From Acanthacorydalis orientalis (Eukaryota > Arthropoda > Insecta > Megaloptera > Corydalidae), in assembly GCA_034766995.1 (NCBI GenBank), contig CM068317.1, forward strand, positions 18,737,654 through 18,801,653: a stretch of DNA of 64,000 nt, read 5' to 3'. Made by a program: the position numbers and the translations under genes. Each line of letters starts with the position of its first letter. Position 1 is the first letter of the stretch. The notes under the pieces are model-generated. The model was not told where the DNA came from. It ran no database searches and worked only from the letters and a program-made list of their open reading frames with translations. Below are positions 11,912 to 23,266 of the stretch, one piece after another.

Positions 11912-13181
11912 TTAGGTTGGTACAAAAATAATTGCGGTTTTTATTGTTTTAAGTTTGGGGTTGATTTTTCTAGTTATCGTTATCTTTTGTTATAGTCATA
12001 TGATACATCATTGTAAGGAATGAAATTAGCATTACTGATTTCAGTTTATGTCCATTGTTTTCATTCTTTAGTATTGTTGGATATAACACTTAAATTAATC
12101 ACGGAAAAAAGCAAATTCGCGCAATTTTGTTGTCTGACTTTAAATTAGGACGTAAAGCAACAGAAACTGCTTGAAATATCAAATTTGTTTTTGGCAAATT
12201 AGTGAACGTACAGCTTAATACCGGTTCAAAAATGTCATAATAGAAATAAAATGCTTGATGATGATGAGAGTCGTGAACGTCCTTCAGTTATAGTTATTAA
12301 TGATTTAAGAACTATTATTATTGAAGTGGACGCACGTAAAACAACTCGAGAAGTAGCAGAAGAACTCAATGTTAATCATTCAGCAGTTGTTCGACATTTG
12401 AGCCTAATTGGAAAAACAAAAAACCTGGTTAAATGGGTGCCGTATGTACTAAACGAACATCAAGCAATCGGCGATACGAAGTATTCTCTGCGCTTCTTTT
12501 GGGTAACAAAAATGATCCCTTTCTTGATCTTATTGTCATATGTGATAAAAAGTGGATTCTCTACAACAAGCGGTTCATCACAGTGACTAGACTGAGGAGA
12601 AGCACCAAAACAGTCTCCTAAAGCGAAGCTGTTAAAAAGATTATAACCACTGTTTGGTGATCGGAAAATGGCATCATTCACTGCAATTTCTTAAATTCTG
12701 GTGAAAAAATAACAACAGAGAAATATTGTCAGGAAATTGAAAAAATGCATGAGAAGTTGTATTGTTTACGGCCAGCATTTGTAAATCGAAAAATACCAAT
12801 TCTTTTCCACGACAACGCCCAACCACACGTCTCACAAATGACTTTAAAAAAATTAAATAAACTAGGTTATAAAACCTTACTTCCACCACTTTATTCACCG
12901 GATCTGTCTCCGACAGATTATCATTGTTTTAAACATTTGAGTAATTCCCTACGACAGAAAGTTTTCAAAGATCAAGCATCAGCTTAAAGCGCTTTCGATG
13001 AGTTCGTTAATTCCAGAACTCCAGAATTCTATCTTGTAGGAATAAACAAACTTGTTTCCCGTTGGGAGAAATATGTGCAGGCTAATGATGTTTATTTTGA
13101 TTAATAAATATAATTTTTATCTGATATATGTGCCTTTACACTCGATACGCAAAAACCCCAATTATTTTTGCACCAACCTAA
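11912..13181 (+). mobile_element. Full-length cecropia-type mariner (1,270 bp)
   Basis: Ends TTAGGTTGGTACAAAAATAA at the left and TTAGGTTGGTGCAAAAATAA (inverted) at the right. TA duplications lie at 11910-11911 and 13182-13183. This end sequence is that of the cecropia lineage, which includes human Hsmar1 (family knowledge). Length is that of an intact element, so no large deletion has occurred, but the transposase is broken. Related copies: 16033-16567, 48936-49350 and 53637-54963. Confidence 0.95.
12100..13104 (+). pseudogene. Cecropia-type mariner transposase, frameshifted
   Basis: Full-length but inactive DD34D transposase. The expected start codon reads ACG rather than ATG, in a context (CACGGAAAAAAG) shared with the deleted copy at 16.2 kb. 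In order: N-terminal helix-turn-helix region; DDDESRERPSVIVIND linker; second helix-turn-helix TTREVAEELNVNHSAVVRHL; KWVPYVLNEHQ (normally WVPHEL); CDKKWILYN at the first catalytic Asp; FHDNAQPH at the second; YSPDLSPTDYH at the third, 34 residues on; then AFDEFVN and KLVSRWEKYVQ. A stop occurs in the KDQASA region and there are at least three frameshifts. The C-terminal half closely resembles the mariner part of SETMAR. Confidence 0.9.
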
Positions 13182-13183
13182 TA

Positions 13184-13989
13184 AAACAATGTTTTATTGT
13201 ACAATTTTAATTATATTTCAATTAAACTTCTTTATGTACTTAACTAAAAAACCAATAGAAAAATATCAGTTTTCATACAATAATCAAACTAATAGTAAAT
13301 TATTGTAAACCCACATTTAACCACGTATGTAGTTATTTATATGCATACATATGTATATCTGTTTAGCATGCTTTTGAATTTGAAATGTAAATAACGTAAA
13401 ACCAGTAAGAAAAGACTACAAAAAATTGTTATTCGTTGATTGTATATTTTTATAGCTTTTTATGAACCATGTAACAGACCAATGCCAGATGTATATATTT
13501 CACTGTCTCGTCATACTCTGTACATAAGACTCTACAGTACTACATCATGCATACAGACAGGCCAAGTTTCTTATGAAAAAAGCACAAAGCCGTTTTTTCA
13601 CTCTCGTTTTAATTAATCTAAACAGTATTAAAAGTTATCAAGTTCCATTGCGAAATAAGAACGTATATGAGGATACTAATCGTTTACATATGATTCTATT
13701 AAAAATATTTATGAACGTAATTTCTGCAATGAATGCATCAAAATCAGATAAAATATATTTTATCTGTATATAATTGCGTTAGTAAATGAACAATTACGTA
13801 TATGAACAATATATATCTGATCAAACTAATTACAGAAAAAAATGTATTAAAAATACATATCGTCACTGAATATAAATACATTTATAACAATTATTTTTAC
13901 TAAGTAAAATAAATATACTATTATACTATTATTTTACTTTTTTTCTCTCTGAATAATGAATAATTTTCAATATATAATTATTAAAAACA

Positions 13990-14048
<59 letters not shown>

Positions 14049-14619
14049 ATAATATTTTACTCATAATTTTATATTACCATAGACTAATTAATTGGCTTTA
14101 TTTGCCGTTAATTTTCTCTGGTGATCAATTTTTTTTTAATCACTAATAACAGTGTATTAAATTTATTATATTTAAATAAACAATGATGTTGCTATCACAC
14201 TCATAATTTTATTATTAGATGATTATCGAGCTGCTTTTTCGAGAAAAAAAAATAATTTACCGTGCAATAAACTTTTCATAAAATTTTATTACTATACTAT
14301 TTATAAAATTTGATCTTTTAGGAAATGAGTTAAAAAATGTATTTCTAGTAACTCTTTCTTTAACCCCAGAAAATTAACCATTAATGCTTAGTATTTGTCA
14401 ATTTGACTCATTCGATATAACTGATATACCTATGACTCAAAAATTACTCGACATTGTATAGAAAATGCATAACATATAATAAGTAAGTAGTTTGTACGTA
14501 TTAAAACAGCTATATATTGTTCTTATTGGAAAAAAAATTGTTTAATTTGTGTTTGTTTATTTAGTGACGCAATAGATATAAAAGAGCGGATTTTTGGTCT
14601 AAAAACTTAATATAAAAAT
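13184..14619. other. AT-rich non-coding DNA with long (TA)n
   Basis: A (TA)n tract spans about 13991-14045. The open frame at 13573-13773 (66 codons) has no recognisable motif and I treat it as chance. Confidence 0.55.
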
Positions 14620-15165
14620 GATTACACCGCAATTATGCAAGAGTGGAACAATTATTTTAATTTAGTACCACTAACATATAAAGCTATTTATACTTTTTAC
14701 CAGTAATTTGAAGAACATGGCAGTGTGATAAATTATTCGAAAACAGATAGACTTAGAACAGCCGGATCGAATGCTAGTAAATTTTAATTTGCCAAGTAGC
14801 TATTCAAAACTATCTATCACACCAAGAAATCTATCCACATATTTGTTTGTGTTTAAAGCATTTGTAGATAATTAATTAACTGAATATTAAATTTTAGCAT
14901 TAAATTCAAAGATTAACTCAGAATCTATTGGAATATATTGTTAATCGTTTACTTATTTTATGTAATAATGGTTAATGAGTTGAATACGGAGAACATTAAT
15001 TTGTTTCATAAAATAATTTTGAGTGACGAAGTAACTTTTAAGTTATCTGATAATGCAAACAGACTTTATATTAACATCAAAAATATCGAAATTCATCTTG
15101 AAAGCTAGCTTAACCAACCAGAACTAAACGTTTGGAGTGACAAATGTTTTATTTTCGATATTTGA
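14620..15165 (+). pseudogene. Tc3-like (IS630-type) transposase relic
   Basis: Readable pieces in order: an N-terminal helix-turn-helix stretch with TYKAIYTFYQ, a stop, then FEEHGSVINYSKT and RLRTAGS near 14720-14765; then NLFHKIILSDEVTFKLSD near 15000-15045, which is the first catalytic Asp block (normally FSDEATFHLSG); then NANRLYINI and NQPELNVWSDKCF. The middle is unreadable and nothing of the second or third catalytic block survives. Order and spacing fit the family. Low conservation makes this old. Confidence 0.55.
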
Positions 15166-15425
15166 AACTATATTTATATGTATATGCTCGCTTAATATTT
15201 TAAGAACAGTGTTTTCTATGGTATGAAGTAGAATATTTCAAATAAAACAAAGTGTTTCTGTATATCTATACAGTAGTCTGACAACAGAATATTGTCCTTG
15301 TTACTTAACAACATTAGCACTTTAAAAGAGCTTTTACAACAAAACGGAAACAGCTTTATTAAAGATTTAGTGGCGATTTTTACATTTCATAGTATTTAAC
15401 GAGTTCTGTTTGTTAATATCAAGTG

Positions 15426-15748
15426 TTAGGTTGGTAGAAAAGTAATTGCGCTTTATGATCTTCAAATTCATACATATTTTTATCTTTTTTGATTTTGCTC
15501 GCTGTTTTAAGTGGTCCAGAACTGTTGGATGACTAACGCCTAAGTTTTGTGCAAGCTCTCGAATTTTTATGCGTGGTTCTGATTGAACTAACGTCTTCAG
15601 TTGGTCGTGATAAACTGAACAAAGATGCCCGCGACGTTCTTTATCCTCAAGGCTCTCGTCCCCTGTACGAAATTTTTTGCACCGTATGTTCCTTAACTGT
15701 ATCTACATCAATAACATCGTTTATTTTACGAGGAGTTTCTGCTACTTT
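15426..15748 (-). mobile_element. Mariner B (HTH-only type), 5'-truncated
   Basis: The right terminal repeat TTAGGTTGGTAGAAAAGTAA lies at the left edge because the copy is reversed. The minus strand encodes the second DNA-binding region: LKTLVQSEPRIKIRELAQNL-like residues followed by GVSHPTVLDHL, then a short tail leading into the terminal repeat. There is no catalytic domain, matching the other B copies. The copy stops at 15748 where a GC-rich motif begins. A plus-strand frame at 15549-15779 is antisense. Confidence 0.75.
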
Positions 15749-15815
15749 ACGATACGAGCGAAGCGAGTCGGGAGAGTGAGAGTAGCGAGTGGGGGGGAAG
15801 AGCCCCCTGGTATTT
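15749..15815. repeat. GC-rich GAGCGAAGCGAG motif, copy 1
   Basis: Contains GAGCGAAGCGAG, a second AGTAGCGAGT and then a G-run / GCCCCCTGG hairpin followed by TATTTTAAAA. A related doublet lies at 38605-38683. Composition is sharply different from the surroundings. The layout (short hairpin, then CTRR, then T) resembles Helitron 3' ends, but I cannot identify a Helitron 5' end or protein. Confidence 0.55.
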
Positions 15816-15990
15816 TAAAAAATTATGTTTTGGAAAAATTGTATTTTAGGAATTATATTTTAAGAATTTTTCGGGTAAGGAATTAAATAGTGTATAGTAT
15901 TTTATGTCTGTCATACTGGGAATATAAGTTTTAATAAAATTATTATAATTTTAATATAAAATATATTTAATAGTATATTTCATTCCGTAT

Positions 15991-15994
<4 letters not shown>

Positions 15995-16032
<38 letters not shown>
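15995..16032. repeat. (TA)n microsatellite
   Basis: TA repeats ending exactly at the left end of the next mariner; the right flank of that mariner is also TATATATA. Confidence 0.95.
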
Positions 16033-16036
<4 letters not shown>

Positions 16037-16567
16037 GTTGGTGCAAAAATAATTGTGGTTTTTATCACTTTAAGTTTGCGCCGATTTTTCTAGTTATCAT
16101 TATCTTTTGTTATTGTCATGTGATACATCATTGTAAAGAATGAAATTAGCACTACTGATTTCAGCTTATATCAATTGTTTTCATTCTTTAGTATTGCTGG
16201 ATATAACCTCTTAAAATAGTCACGGGAAAAAAGCAAATTCGAGCGATTTTGTTGTATGAAAATTTTCTTGTATTTAAATTGGGATCTAAAGCAACAAAAA
16301 CTGCTCGAAATATCAAATTCGTTTTTGGTGAAGAGTCAATTTATGAACGTACTGGTTCCAAAAATTTCATAATGAAAACGAAAACCTTTCAGGTTAGTTT
16401 CAGGACTCCAGAATTCTATCTTGTAGGAATAAACAAACTTGTTTCACGTTGGAAGAAATGTGTCCAGGCCAATGGTCTTTATTTTGATTAATAAATATAA
16501 TTTCTAACTGATATATGCATCTTTATATTCGATATGTAAAAACCGTAATTATTTTGCACCAACCTAA
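16033..16567 (+). mobile_element. Cecropia-type mariner deletion derivative (535 bp)
   Basis: Both ends are present (TTAGGTTGGTGCAAAAATAA and its inverse) with flanking TA. The sequence follows the 11912 copy from the left end through the first helix-turn-helix (KLGSKATKTARNIKFVFGEESIYER), then jumps to the C-terminal end (RTPEFYLVGINKLVSRWKKCVQ and LYFD). The joined open frame at 16249-16491 (80 codons) is therefore a deletion fusion, not a gene. It shares the non-ATG start context with the 12-kb copy. Confidence 0.9.
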
Positions 16568-16582
16568 TATATATATAAATAA

Positions 16583-16618
16583 GAGGCCTTTATTCAGCAG
16601 TGGATTGCCAGAAGGTGA

Positions 16619-16664
<46 letters not shown>
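16583..16664 (+). repeat. RTE LINE 3' tail plus (TA)n
   Basis: About 40 bp (AGAGGCCTTTATTCAGCAG, then GTGGATTGCCAGAAGGTGATG) matching the extreme 3' end of the RTE LINEs at 5.3, 51.7 and 52.0 kb. It leads straight into (TA)n and then (TATG)n. Confidence 0.7.
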
Positions 16665-16676
<12 letters not shown>

Positions 16677-16978
16677 GTATGCGTATATTATAATATTTTG
16701 AGTAAACTTGAATATATATGCCTTACTATTTTATGAATAACAAGGAACACACTGAGAAGTATTTAATACTGTTTGTCAAAACAAGCGTTTCTATATCATA
16801 GGATCAGAAGTTCAGATCCGGTTTTTTATGGTTTCTTCGATTTCCTCCAGTAAAAATAAATTATTTATGGTTATTTGAAAATAAAACTTATCTCGAGACT
16901 CGTATTCATACAAAAGTATACATGCTCTAGAGTGAATCCTTGTACAAATCAAATATGATTCATTAGAGCAATGACGAA

Positions 16979-17019
<41 letters not shown>

Positions 17020-19289
17020 GGTGAGTGTATATTTGTGTACATGTTTTTAGTATCACTAAAACACAACTCGATGCAAGCAACATTTCTTTGTCTCTAGTCT
17101 CATTCTATAACATCACTAACACTGATGGATGGTATTTTTTTGACTTTTACTGCTTCTTTACTATTTTCGAACAAAACCATTTTAAACGAATACTGTAATA
17201 CAAAGTTCACCCCATCTCCGATTTCATGTTTGTTATGGCGTACGTTATGTCTTGGGGTGTTGACTATAAATTTTAGATCTGTAAAATCATGTTTTATGCG
17301 TTTAACTTTGAAAATAATCTTTGAATGTTATTGATCGTGAACATATTTTATAGGCAATGAAATTTACGACTATATTAACTGAATCTAGATTAAATTTTAA
17401 TATATTTCTTTTACCTCACTACAGTTCATAAAAAATACATTTTATAGGATACTGACAATGGTGCCAAGAGGCGTTTCGTAGCATATGATCTTTTGAATGC
17501 ATAAATCGTTATAGATATATGCACGGTATGGAACATGGAAATTTGTAAAGGACAATTATGAAAATTGGACAATTTGAAAATAATTATACGTAGACAAAAT
17601 TAATTGAATATTTATATTATTATCTAATATTTTAGATACAAAAAATGATTTTATTTACATCAATCCTTTAAAGAATTTCATAAGTTTTTGTATCGAATCA
17701 TTCTAAAAATGGTAGTATTGTGACAAAATTATTATCAGTATATAAAAATAGTACAATAAAAACTAATTATTCGATATTCTAATACATAAAATGTTAGTGT
17801 TTCATTCATTTGCGACAGTAAATTTAACCATAAATTTCAATTGCAATCATTATTAGGTAAGTTATTATTTCGTACAATGTTAGTAGTCCAAGAAGAAACA
17901 TGTCCTTTAATAAGAACTTCTAACAATTAAAAGAATTAAATTTATGCTGCATGTCGAGTAATGGTTTTTAATATCCGGAAAACATTACTAAGATCACTAT
18001 TATCATCAAATATCAAATAAAATTTATTTTTTTTACTCTTATTTGGAACGAATAATAGTATAAAATAAATAACCGAAAAAGTTAATTTTTAGAAAAAAAA
18101 ACAAAGCAGAACTAATATTACTGATGGAATTAATCGATTCCGATATGATTAATCGTTATCTCGAGGGACATTTTTTGATTAATAATCGATTTTAAAATAT
18201 TTAGATTCATATCTTGGGAAAGTATCGATTATTACATGAGAAAGTATCGAAAATTTACTTCGTTTATTTAACAGTATTAGTAAACTTTAGTTTCTGAATT
18301 AGAAATCTGAATTTTCTAATAGTAAAAATGATATCTGGTAGATCACGAAGTTATTTTATTACTTTAACATGTAATGTAACTCGCCCGACTAACTATATTA
18401 TTACTGACGAATTAAACAGATATTTAAGAAAAACTTTGCAAATTTATAAATAAAATCCATTAGTTTTATTGGATAAACAGAACGTGACATATCTGATTGT
18501 TTAAAATTTAACAACCTTTAATTTCAAGTTTATTAGTCAAACAATAAGTCGTTACCTGATAAATTAAATATGATTATTTTTTTTTAGTTTCTTAAAGTGA
18601 TTTCAGAACTAAACAGTTTTATTCTTAAATATTATTTTATCATAGATTTACATGTGTGGTACAGTACTACCTACCTTAATTATTTTTTTTTAATTTTTTT
18701 TATTTTGTTATTCTGTCTTACTTATCGATTAATTGATTATTTACAAATAATAAAACACTTAAATTCATTATTTAATTTTGAATTAACGGAGTGCGATCAT
18801 CTATTAATTGAATTTAAATACCTATCAGTAATTAAAATTTAATATAAAATTAGTAATTTTAATATTAACCGTTTCACTGCAGCGCGCACTAAATAAAAAG
18901 CATTTTCAGTACCAACGTCGCAGTGTGTTAAGACTGATTCAGAATATTTTAAATCAATGAGGAAAAATATATAATCATTAAATTAATATAAATTATTATT
19001 TCTACGAGTATTCATTAAAATTTAATCATTTATGCTAATATATATTTTATAAATATAATAAAACAAATCATTGTAATAATATGAGTTTAATTTTCATGGA
19101 AAAACACGTAAATCTATATTACACTTTTTAACGAAAATAACTCACTTCTTTTTCAACAAACGACGTATTTTTTTGCTTTTCATTTTATTTAATGGACCAC
19201 ACCAAACATTAATGTTCAACGCTACTCCGTATATCGTCGTTCATCTATTTTATTCGCACTAGGGCTCTATGTCACCAATTACTCTTCGG
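16665..19289. other. AT-rich non-coding DNA
   Basis: About 2.6 kb with no recognisable gene. (TA)n at about 16980-17011. The frames at 17125-17334 and 18597-18842 are AT-biased and featureless. Confidence 0.5.
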
Positions 19290-20340
19290 ATTTCCTCTTT
19301 TAGGTAGGAAATTGTTGTGAAAAAGGATTATTGGCATGCACCTCTCCTTTAATGTGACCCCAAGGAAAGTAGTCCAACGTTGTTAAATCGCAGGACTCGG
19401 TGGTCAATTAATGTCTCCATTTCCGGAAATAATGCGGCTAGGAAATTTTGTACTTAATAAATCAATGATTTTACCATTTGTGTGGTTGGTTGCACTGACC
19501 AGCTAGAACCATATGCCCTCTAGAGCAATATCATCCAATTAAAATATCTTCCAATAGAAAAATTGGTTATCATGTTTCGGTATCGTTTTCTATTTAGAAT
19601 AAATGTTTTACCGACCTGATTCTCAAAAAATAAGGATCAATAACTCCATCGGACTAAAGTGCGCACAGTCACTCTTTCTGTATGCAATAACTTCTCTACG
19701 ATCACTCTAGGATGGTCTTTGTTCTAAATTTGGCGATTTTGCTTGTTAACGTAGCCAGAGAGTTCGAAATGAACCTCATTACTAAAGATGACTTTTCAGA
19801 AAAATCGTGTTGTTGTTCCAGTATCCATTTAACAAATCTGTGACGCAGTGAATGGTGTCTTCAATTATTGTGTTAATTGAATCGTACAGACATTCAGTAC
19901 TAAATCCTTATGCAAAATACGCTATGTGGTTGTCTGTGAAAGGACCAACTGCTGTGAACGTTGTGGAATTGACATTCCTGGCTCTTCCGATACACTTTTA
20001 AGAACCAAGTCAATGTTTTCTTCAGAACAAGTACCACGAACACGTGTTGGTGTTTCTTTTTCTTTAACCGATTCAGTATCATCAAATTTATTCACTAATC
20101 GAAGAGTCGTTGATTTAGATGGATGAGTATATCGAGAATAAATATTGTGTAATTTACGAAATATATTTTTTGTGGAATGATCATTTTCATAACGCAATTG
20201 TATTATTTCAATGCGTTGTTTTGTTGTATATGAAGCTATAACTAAAAATTGCAATATCAAAACTTCAAATTGTCAAAAAAATACACCTGTCAGTTTGACA
20301 TCTGTGAAATATAACCTCTTAAAAAATTGTGACCCTATTG
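19290..20340 (-). pseudogene. Tc3-like (IS630-type) transposase relic, near full length
   Basis: Best N-terminus of this family in the window. From the right: start near 20240 with ASYTTKQRIEIIQLRYEN, then DHSTKNIFRKLHNIYSRYTHPSKSTTLRLVNKFDDTESV (first helix-turn-helix), TPTRVRGTCSEENIDLVLKSV, and QQLVLSQTTT (second helix-turn-helix). The catalytic half follows in other frames: LSGYVNKQ, ENQVGKTF, RYRNMITN, then degraded sequence to about 19290. The first catalytic block is damaged (a loss near SNEVHFELSG). The 5' leader has CTATTGGAAGACC near 20336, matching CTATTGGAGGAAACC at the same place in the 47-kb copy, so this is probably the element edge. Confidence 0.75.
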
Positions 20341-20352
20341 GAAGACCATTAT

Positions 20353-20360
<8 letters not shown>

Positions 20361-20395
<35 letters not shown>

Positions 20396-20415
20396 GAGAG
20401 AGAGAGGGAGAGAGG
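20361..20415. repeat. (TA)n then (GA)n microsatellite
   Basis: TA repeats followed by GAGAGAG-rich sequence, starting about 20 bp from the Tc3-like relic. Confidence 0.95.
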
Positions 20416-20633
20416 CACTATCGATAACAAAACTACTATTATTATTACAAATAATATTTATTTACTTATTTAAAAAAAATAACATTCTAAAAATAATTGG
20501 TCATTTTATTGTAATTATTTAAATAGTTGCCAATTTAATTTTTTATATATTGTACTTCAAAATGTTGATATTTTCTTTTATCCCTGTTATATTTATATAT
20601 TTCCGTTACAAGTCAAAAATTATTACATATATA

Positions 20634-20673
<40 letters not shown>

Positions 20674-21223
20674 ATCATATTATATTATAACAGCATATAT
20701 GAATAATCGTGTTAATCATTCAACATATTATTCTATACGCTCCCCTTAATAATCCATCTTACATCCCTAAGGATAAACATACGGTGAAGTTTAAACACTG
20801 TAATCGGATGCTTTCATTGTATTCCATTTTTAAAATTCTATTTTTTCATCCGCTCGTATATACACCTGTAAAAAATATACCTGCATTCGATGTACCTGCA
20901 TATTTTTGTATAACTGAAACACATATATACCTAGACTGTTTCGTATACAGGTGCATGGGTGCATGTCCTTTTATGTGATCGTTTCAAGTGTGTATCAAAA
21001 TATATTGTTGGGCGTAATTTTTATAGGTAGTCTTTTGCGGTCCACAAACATCTAACCGAAAAAAGTCACTATATGAAGCAAAAAATAAACGATGCGTATA
21101 GAATAAAAAATGTTTTTGCCTTGTTTGAATTTTTGAACAATAGGTTTTGGATGTCGTGAAGATATGATATTTGCATATACCTTTCATACGTTCACATATG
21201 GATGTAGATACTATTATATACAT

Positions 21224-21291
<68 letters not shown>

Positions 21292-21455
21292 TTGTGTGTG
21301 CGATGTGTACGTGAATTTGTGTGTAAGGATGTTTGTTGTAACTTGATATTTTATATATTCTTATTGAGTTTTTTATTTTATAGGTGTTTCAATATTTTTG
21401 CTTATAACGCTAGTACAGTAATGTATTTTATATTCAATTATTTATTTATATACTG

Positions 21456-21499
<44 letters not shown>

Positions 21500-21685
21500 T
21501 AGGTTCATTCAATTTAGGCTTCCACATGAAAGTATTTAAAATTAAAAAAATCAAGTTATTTTCTATTTAGTATTTTAGTTTAATTGCATTTTAGAAATTG
21601 GACTAAAATACTAAATAAAAATAAAATATATTTTTTTTAATTTTTGAGTTTGTTAATACTTTTATGTGAAAGTCTAAATCGAATC

Positions 21686-21689
<4 letters not shown>
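20416..21689. other. AT-rich non-coding DNA with three (TA)n tracts
   Basis: TA tracts at about 20638-20670, 21226-21280 (continuing as TG) and 21460-21495. No gene recognised; frames here are largely translations of the repeats. Confidence 0.6.

Positions 21690-21747
<58 letters not shown>
21690..21747. repeat. (TA)n microsatellite
   Basis: Ends exactly where mariner B begins. Confidence 0.95.
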
Positions 21748-21751
<4 letters not shown>

Positions 21752-22011
21752 GTTGGTATAAAAATAATTGTGGTTTTTGTTTTTTGAATTCTAACCTGAA
21801 TTTTTTTCAATGAAAGTGTCATTTCATCGTGTTCATGTTAATATCATTTTAAACTGCATTTTTAACAGCGACTTTGGCTTTAGTATCAATTTTGCTTCAA
21901 ATTGAGCTATTGAATTAAAGATGGAAAAGAAGCAAATAAGAACATTTTTTTGTATGAGTTCAAAACGGATGGTACAGCAATAGTAACTGCTCGTAAACTA
22001 AATGATGCTTT

Positions 22012-22998
22012 TGTTTGGTTTCTGTTTCTTCTCGAGAAAAAAACATAATTTTTTTTTCTCATTTCTCGAGAATTATAGTGTTTTTTCTCGAGGAAAAAGT
22101 AAAATTTGGTTTTCTCATTTCTCCAGAAATTTATTTCTTGGAAATTCATATCGAAATTATGCATTATATCTGATTAGATAAGGTTAACAATGAACTAAAT
22201 ACGGAGCTTTTTATTGCAATTTAAGAAGAAATAAGTAAAAGGAGAAACAATAACATCATATATATATATATATATATATAAATTTTTACAAAATCTCGTT
22301 TTCAAAGAAAAAAGATATTTTGTCTAGTCTCGAAAAATGAAATTTACAAAATTGTCAAAGAAATGTTAAATAGATTTATTGATAGTTTTCAACAGTTTAA
22401 TTCTGACGAAGAAGATGGTAATGAAGTTCCAATCAATGGAAATGAAGAATTGTCTCTTCAAGAACAATTAAATTTATCTATAACAGAAAGTGTGAGATAA
22501 GTGAAACCTGGTGTTACTGACATACTCGTATATCAGGCTATTAAACAAGAATTTCATATATTTCAAACAACGGGTACAAGAACAACAAATTTAGAACTAC
22601 TCAAAGATGCTTTATCTACAATAAAGCCTACGTCTGCATAAAATGGATGTAATGTTTCTATTGCTAACGATTTTGTTACAAAAAGGAGAAATCGATTATC
22701 CAATACCACTTTGAATGCTGTTTTTGGAAAAATAATTTCAAAGTTGAACAATAAACGCATTAAATTTTATTTTTCAATCATTTTTTATCTACATATTGTA
22801 TTTTGTGTTAAAATAATAAATAAAATGTATGAATTCAGTATTAAACAGTGATACTTCATTGTTAAATAACCTTTTAAATAATTTAACCCGGCAAATGTTA
22901 TTTAATATTATATGAGAATTCTCGAGATTTCTCGAGAAATACGAGGTAATTTTTTCTTTTTCTAAGAAACGAAAAGTACAGAAAAATCTCAAAAATTA
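22012..22998 (+). mobile_element. hAT-like insertion inside mariner B
   Basis: About 1 kb absent from the other B copies. CTCGAG occurs at 22032, 22065 and 22087 near the left edge and at 22921 and 22931 near the right edge, like the subterminal repeats hAT transposases bind (family knowledge). It holds a hAT C-terminal coding fragment. An internal (TA)n tract lies at 22258-22279. I could not fix the exact termini or an 8-bp target duplication. Confidence 0.6.
22320..22763 (+). pseudogene. hAT transposase C-terminal (dimerisation) fragment
   Basis: The last 140 or so codons of a hAT transposase with at least two stops. EDGNEVPINGNEELSLQEQ precedes LNLSITESVR, a stop, then ELLKDALSTIKPTSA, a stop, NGCNVSIANDFVTKRRNRLSNTTLNAVFGK. 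This matches the conserved hAT end, where an SxxSERxFS-like motif precedes a xxRRNRLSxxTLNxL helix that makes the dimer. The ESER core is mutated. The N-terminal BED finger and the catalytic residues are absent. I am fairly confident of hAT; the subfamily is unknown. Confidence 0.65.
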
Positions 22999-23266
22999 GT
23001 GTGCATACTGTTATGGAACGTACGATGCAACAGTGGTTCTAAAAATTTCGTACTGGGAACGAGAGGCTTGAAGATGAAGAAGGTCATGGGCGTCCTTCAA
23101 TTCGTAACAACCAACTGAAGGCGTTAGTTGAATCAAAACCACAAACAACAATTCGAGAACTTAAACAAAAGTTAGGAGTTAGTCATCCAACAGTTCTGGA
23201 TCACAAATGGAAAAATGTATATGAATTTGAAGGTCATAAACCGCAATTATTTTTCTACCAACCTAA

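Larger units (their letters stand above)
21748..23266 (+). mobile_element. Mariner B (HTH-only type) split by a hAT fragment
   Basis: Left end TTATGTTGGTATAAAAATAA after (TA)n; right end, inverted, TTAGGTTGGTAGAAAAATAA before TATA. Without the 1-kb insert it would be about 530 bp. The coding part starts near 21919 (ATGGAAAAGAAGC), reads the first helix-turn-helix (FKTDGTAIVTARKLNDAF), is interrupted, and resumes near 23000 with RTMQQWF, GRPSIRNNQLKALVESKPQTTIRELKQKLGVSHPTVLDH. It then runs through YEFEGHKPQLFFYQPN, which is encoded by the right terminal repeat itself. No catalytic residues are present. Confidence 0.85.

Noticed and set aside
18597..18842. 81-codon hydrophobic open frame
   Set aside because: F/I/L/Y-rich because of AT-rich composition; no motif and no supporting context.
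21164..21346. Open frame rich in YIYIYI and CVCVCV
   Set aside because: Translation of (TA)n and (TG)n repeats. The same holds for frames near 42074-42343, 16515-16736 and 44769-45074.
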